A stretch of 7,376 nt of DNA from Bacteroidota bacterium (GTDB lineage: Bacteria; Bacteroidota; Bacteroidia; Chitinophagales; Chitinophagaceae): the NCBI GenBank assembly GCA_947463975.1, contig CANHUW010000079.1, positions 1 through 7,376 on the forward strand, written 5' to 3'. The notes beneath the pieces were generated by a model, which saw only the letters and a list, made by a program, of their open reading frames with translations, was not told where the DNA came from and did no database searches. The position numbers and the translations under genes were made by a program. Within the stretch, counting starts at the first letter, position 1. Each line of letters opens with the position of its first letter. Positions 6,045 to 7,376 of the stretch are shown here, one piece after another.

Positions 6045-7283
6045 ATGATACAATTTGATCGTTTTACATTAGACAATGGATTGAAGGTTTTGGTGCACCA
6101 AGATACCAGTACGCCAATGGCCGTAGTTAATGTTTTATATAATGTGGGATCTAAGGATGAAAACCCCCACAAAACTGGCTTTGCGCACTTATTTGAACAC
6201 CTTATGTTTGGAGGTAGTATACACATACCAGAATATGATGAGCCCTTGCAAAGAGCCGGAGGAGAAAACAATGCATACACTACCAATGATTTAACCAATT
6301 ACTATTGCCAATTACCTGCAGAAAATATTGAAACTGCTTTTTGGCTAGAAAGTGATAGAATGCTCTCGTTGGCATTTAGTGAGAAAAGTTTAGAAGTACA
6401 AAGAAAAGTAGTTTGTGAAGAGTTTAAAGAACATTATATCAATAAACCTTATGGTGATGCATGGCACAAGATGCGCAATTTGGCGTATACCAAACATCCC
6501 TATCAATGGATGACGATTGGTGCTTCTTTGGAACATGTGGAGCAAGCAACGATGCAAGAAGTAAAAGATTTTTTCTTTCAATTTTATAGACCCAATAATG
6601 CCATTCTTGTGGTTACTGGAAATGTCACTACGGATCAAGTGAAAGTATTGGCAGAAAAATGGTTCGGTCCTATTGAAGCTGGTAAGCCATATCATAGAAA
6701 TTTACCAGTAGAACCTCAGCAAGAAAAAAACAAGTCATTAGATGTGCGTGCCGATGTTCCGATGGACATGTTGATGATGACATGGCATATGGGAGGAAGA
6801 TTTGATGCAAGTTATCATGCTACTGATCTAATTACAGAAGTGTTGGGCGGTGGGGCAAGTGCAAGATTGTATGAAGAGTTGATTAAGAAAAAACAAATTT
6901 TTTCTAGTATAGATTGTTATCATTTTGGCACCATTGACCCAGGTTTATTAGTGATTGAAGGAAAACTAGTGAAAGGCATTAGTATGTCTGTTGCAGAAAA
7001 AGCAGTACTTGAAGAAGTAGCTAAATTAACCGATGAATTATTAGAAGAAAAAGAAGTACAAAAAGTAATTAATAAAACAGAGAGTATTATTTGTTTTGAA
7101 GATATGAGTATAATGAATAGAGCACATAGTTTAGCTTTTTATGAATTATTAGGAGATGCTCAATTAATGAATACGGAATTAGCAAAATACCAAGCTGTTA
7201 CACCTTCAGCTATTCAGACCACTGCTCGTACAATTTTTGCGGAGCAAAATCGAAACACATTATACTACTATAGCAAATCATAA
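6045..7283 (+). CDS. M16 family zinc peptidase, catalytic subunit
   Basis: This is a 412-residue protein of the insulinase/mitochondrial-processing-peptidase family (M16), single-unit (M16B) size. The N-terminal domain begins with FDRFTLDNGLKVLVHQD and carries the inverted zinc motif HLFEH (48-52: H48 and H52 zinc ligands, E51 general base); the third ligand is probably Glu in VVCEEFKE (E125 or E126). GGENNAYTTNDLTNYY (72-87) is the usual conserved substrate-strand region. The C-terminal domain has GGGASARLYEEL (268-279), but the Arg/Tyr pair normally found just after it (LRExxGLaY) reads LIKKKQIFS, so neither residue is conserved. There is no signal peptide, so it is probably cytoplasmic, unlike many M16 proteins predicted to be exported. 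A second gene starts 3 bp downstream and looks like the partner subunit. It degrades peptides or small proteins; the natural substrate is unknown. Confidence 0.93.
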   Translation: MIQFDRFTLDNGLKVLVHQDTSTPMAVVNVLYNVGSKDENPHKTGFAHLFEHLMFGGSIHIPEYDEPLQRAGGENNAYTTNDLTNYYCQLPAENIETAFWLESDRMLSLAFSEKSLEVQRKVVCEEFKEHYINKPYGDAWHKMRNLAYTKHPYQWMTIGASLEHVEQATMQEVKDFFFQFYRPNNAILVVTGNVTTDQVKVLAEKWFGPIEAGKPYHRNLPVEPQQEKNKSLDVRADVPMDMLMMTWHMGGRFDASYHATDLITEVLGGGASARLYEELIKKKQIFSSIDCYHFGTIDPGLLVIEGKLVKGISMSVAEKAVLEEVAKLTDELLEEKEVQKVINKTESIICFEDMSIMNRAHSLAFYELLGDAQLMNTELAKYQAVTPSAIQTTARTIFAEQNRNTLYYYSKS

Positions 7284-7286
7284 ATC

Positions 7287-7376
7287 ATGGCATTAAATAG
7301 AAATAAGGCACCCTTTATAAAAGATGCTGTTGACTTTGATATTCGTTTAAAACCTTATCAACACTATCATTTAGAC
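7287..7376 (+). CDS. Probable second M16 peptidase subunit, 5' end only
   Basis: An open frame begins with ATG 3 bp after the stop of the M16 gene and runs for 30 codons to the window edge. The peptide starts MALNRNKAPFIKDAVDFDIR and continues with LKPYQHYHLD. I recall N-termini of this kind (LNR, AP.IKDAV.F, LKPY, LD before an NG) at the start of the non-catalytic M16 partner in Chitinophagaceae and relatives, where the next residues would be the NG of the first domain. The tight spacing supports co-transcription and complex formation. Too little is present to see whether a zinc motif or the Arg/Tyr pair follows. Confidence 0.72.
   Translation, partial: MALNRNKAPFIKDAVDFDIRLKPYQHYHLD

Noticed and set aside
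6029..6298. Minus-strand frame opposite the start of the M16 gene
   Set aside because: It covers the conserved HxxEH coding region in antisense and crosses the promoter gap; no independent evidence for translation.

Overview
The window looks like chromosome from a Bacteroidota bacterium, most likely family Chitinophagaceae or a near relative. The reasons are the low G+C content, the TAnnTTTG promoter elements typical of this phylum in front of three or four transcription units, weak Shine-Dalgarno sites, a futalosine-pathway MqnC, and proteins with a Bacteroidota look (PorT-like barrels, paired M16 peptidases). The family-level placement is from memory of protein resemblance and was not searched.

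Layout. (1) 35-382 (-): a small conserved soluble protein of unknown function, divergent from (2) 469-1740 (+): serS, seryl-tRNA synthetase. The 86-bp gap between them carries a TAnnTTTG element on each strand. (3) 4791 down to 1749 (-): a tight four-gene cluster encoding an ECF sigma factor, a membrane-anchored anti-sigma-like protein (stop and start directly abutting, TAAATG), and two tandem paralogous outer-membrane beta-barrel proteins (gaps of 9 and 22 bp). It converges on serS with only 8 bp between stops. (4) 4852-5976 (-): mqnC, the radical-SAM dehypoxanthine futalosine cyclase of menaquinone synthesis, 60 bp upstream of the sigma gene on the same strand. (5) 6045-7283 (+): a zinc peptidase subunit of family M16, followed 3 bp later by the first 30 codons of what is probably its partner subunit (7287 to the window edge). 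The 68-bp mqnC/M16 gap again has a TAnnTTTG element on each strand.

How the genes work together. serS and mqnC are housekeeping. The two M16 genes probably form a two-subunit peptidase: the first has the HxxEH zinc site but a degenerate Arg/Tyr substrate-binding pair, so the second is expected to supply it. The least understood part is the sigma/anti-sigma/double-barrel operon. It looks like a small envelope-sensing unit in which a zinc-less anti-sigma protein spans the inner membrane and ends in a strongly basic periplasmic tail, co-expressed with two outer-membrane proteins of unknown function. The sigma gene lacks a TAnnTTTG element but has an ECF-like TGTAAC-N16-CGTT motif upstream, suggesting autoregulation. 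There are no RNA genes, mobile elements, CRISPR arrays or gene-free stretches over 300 bases.
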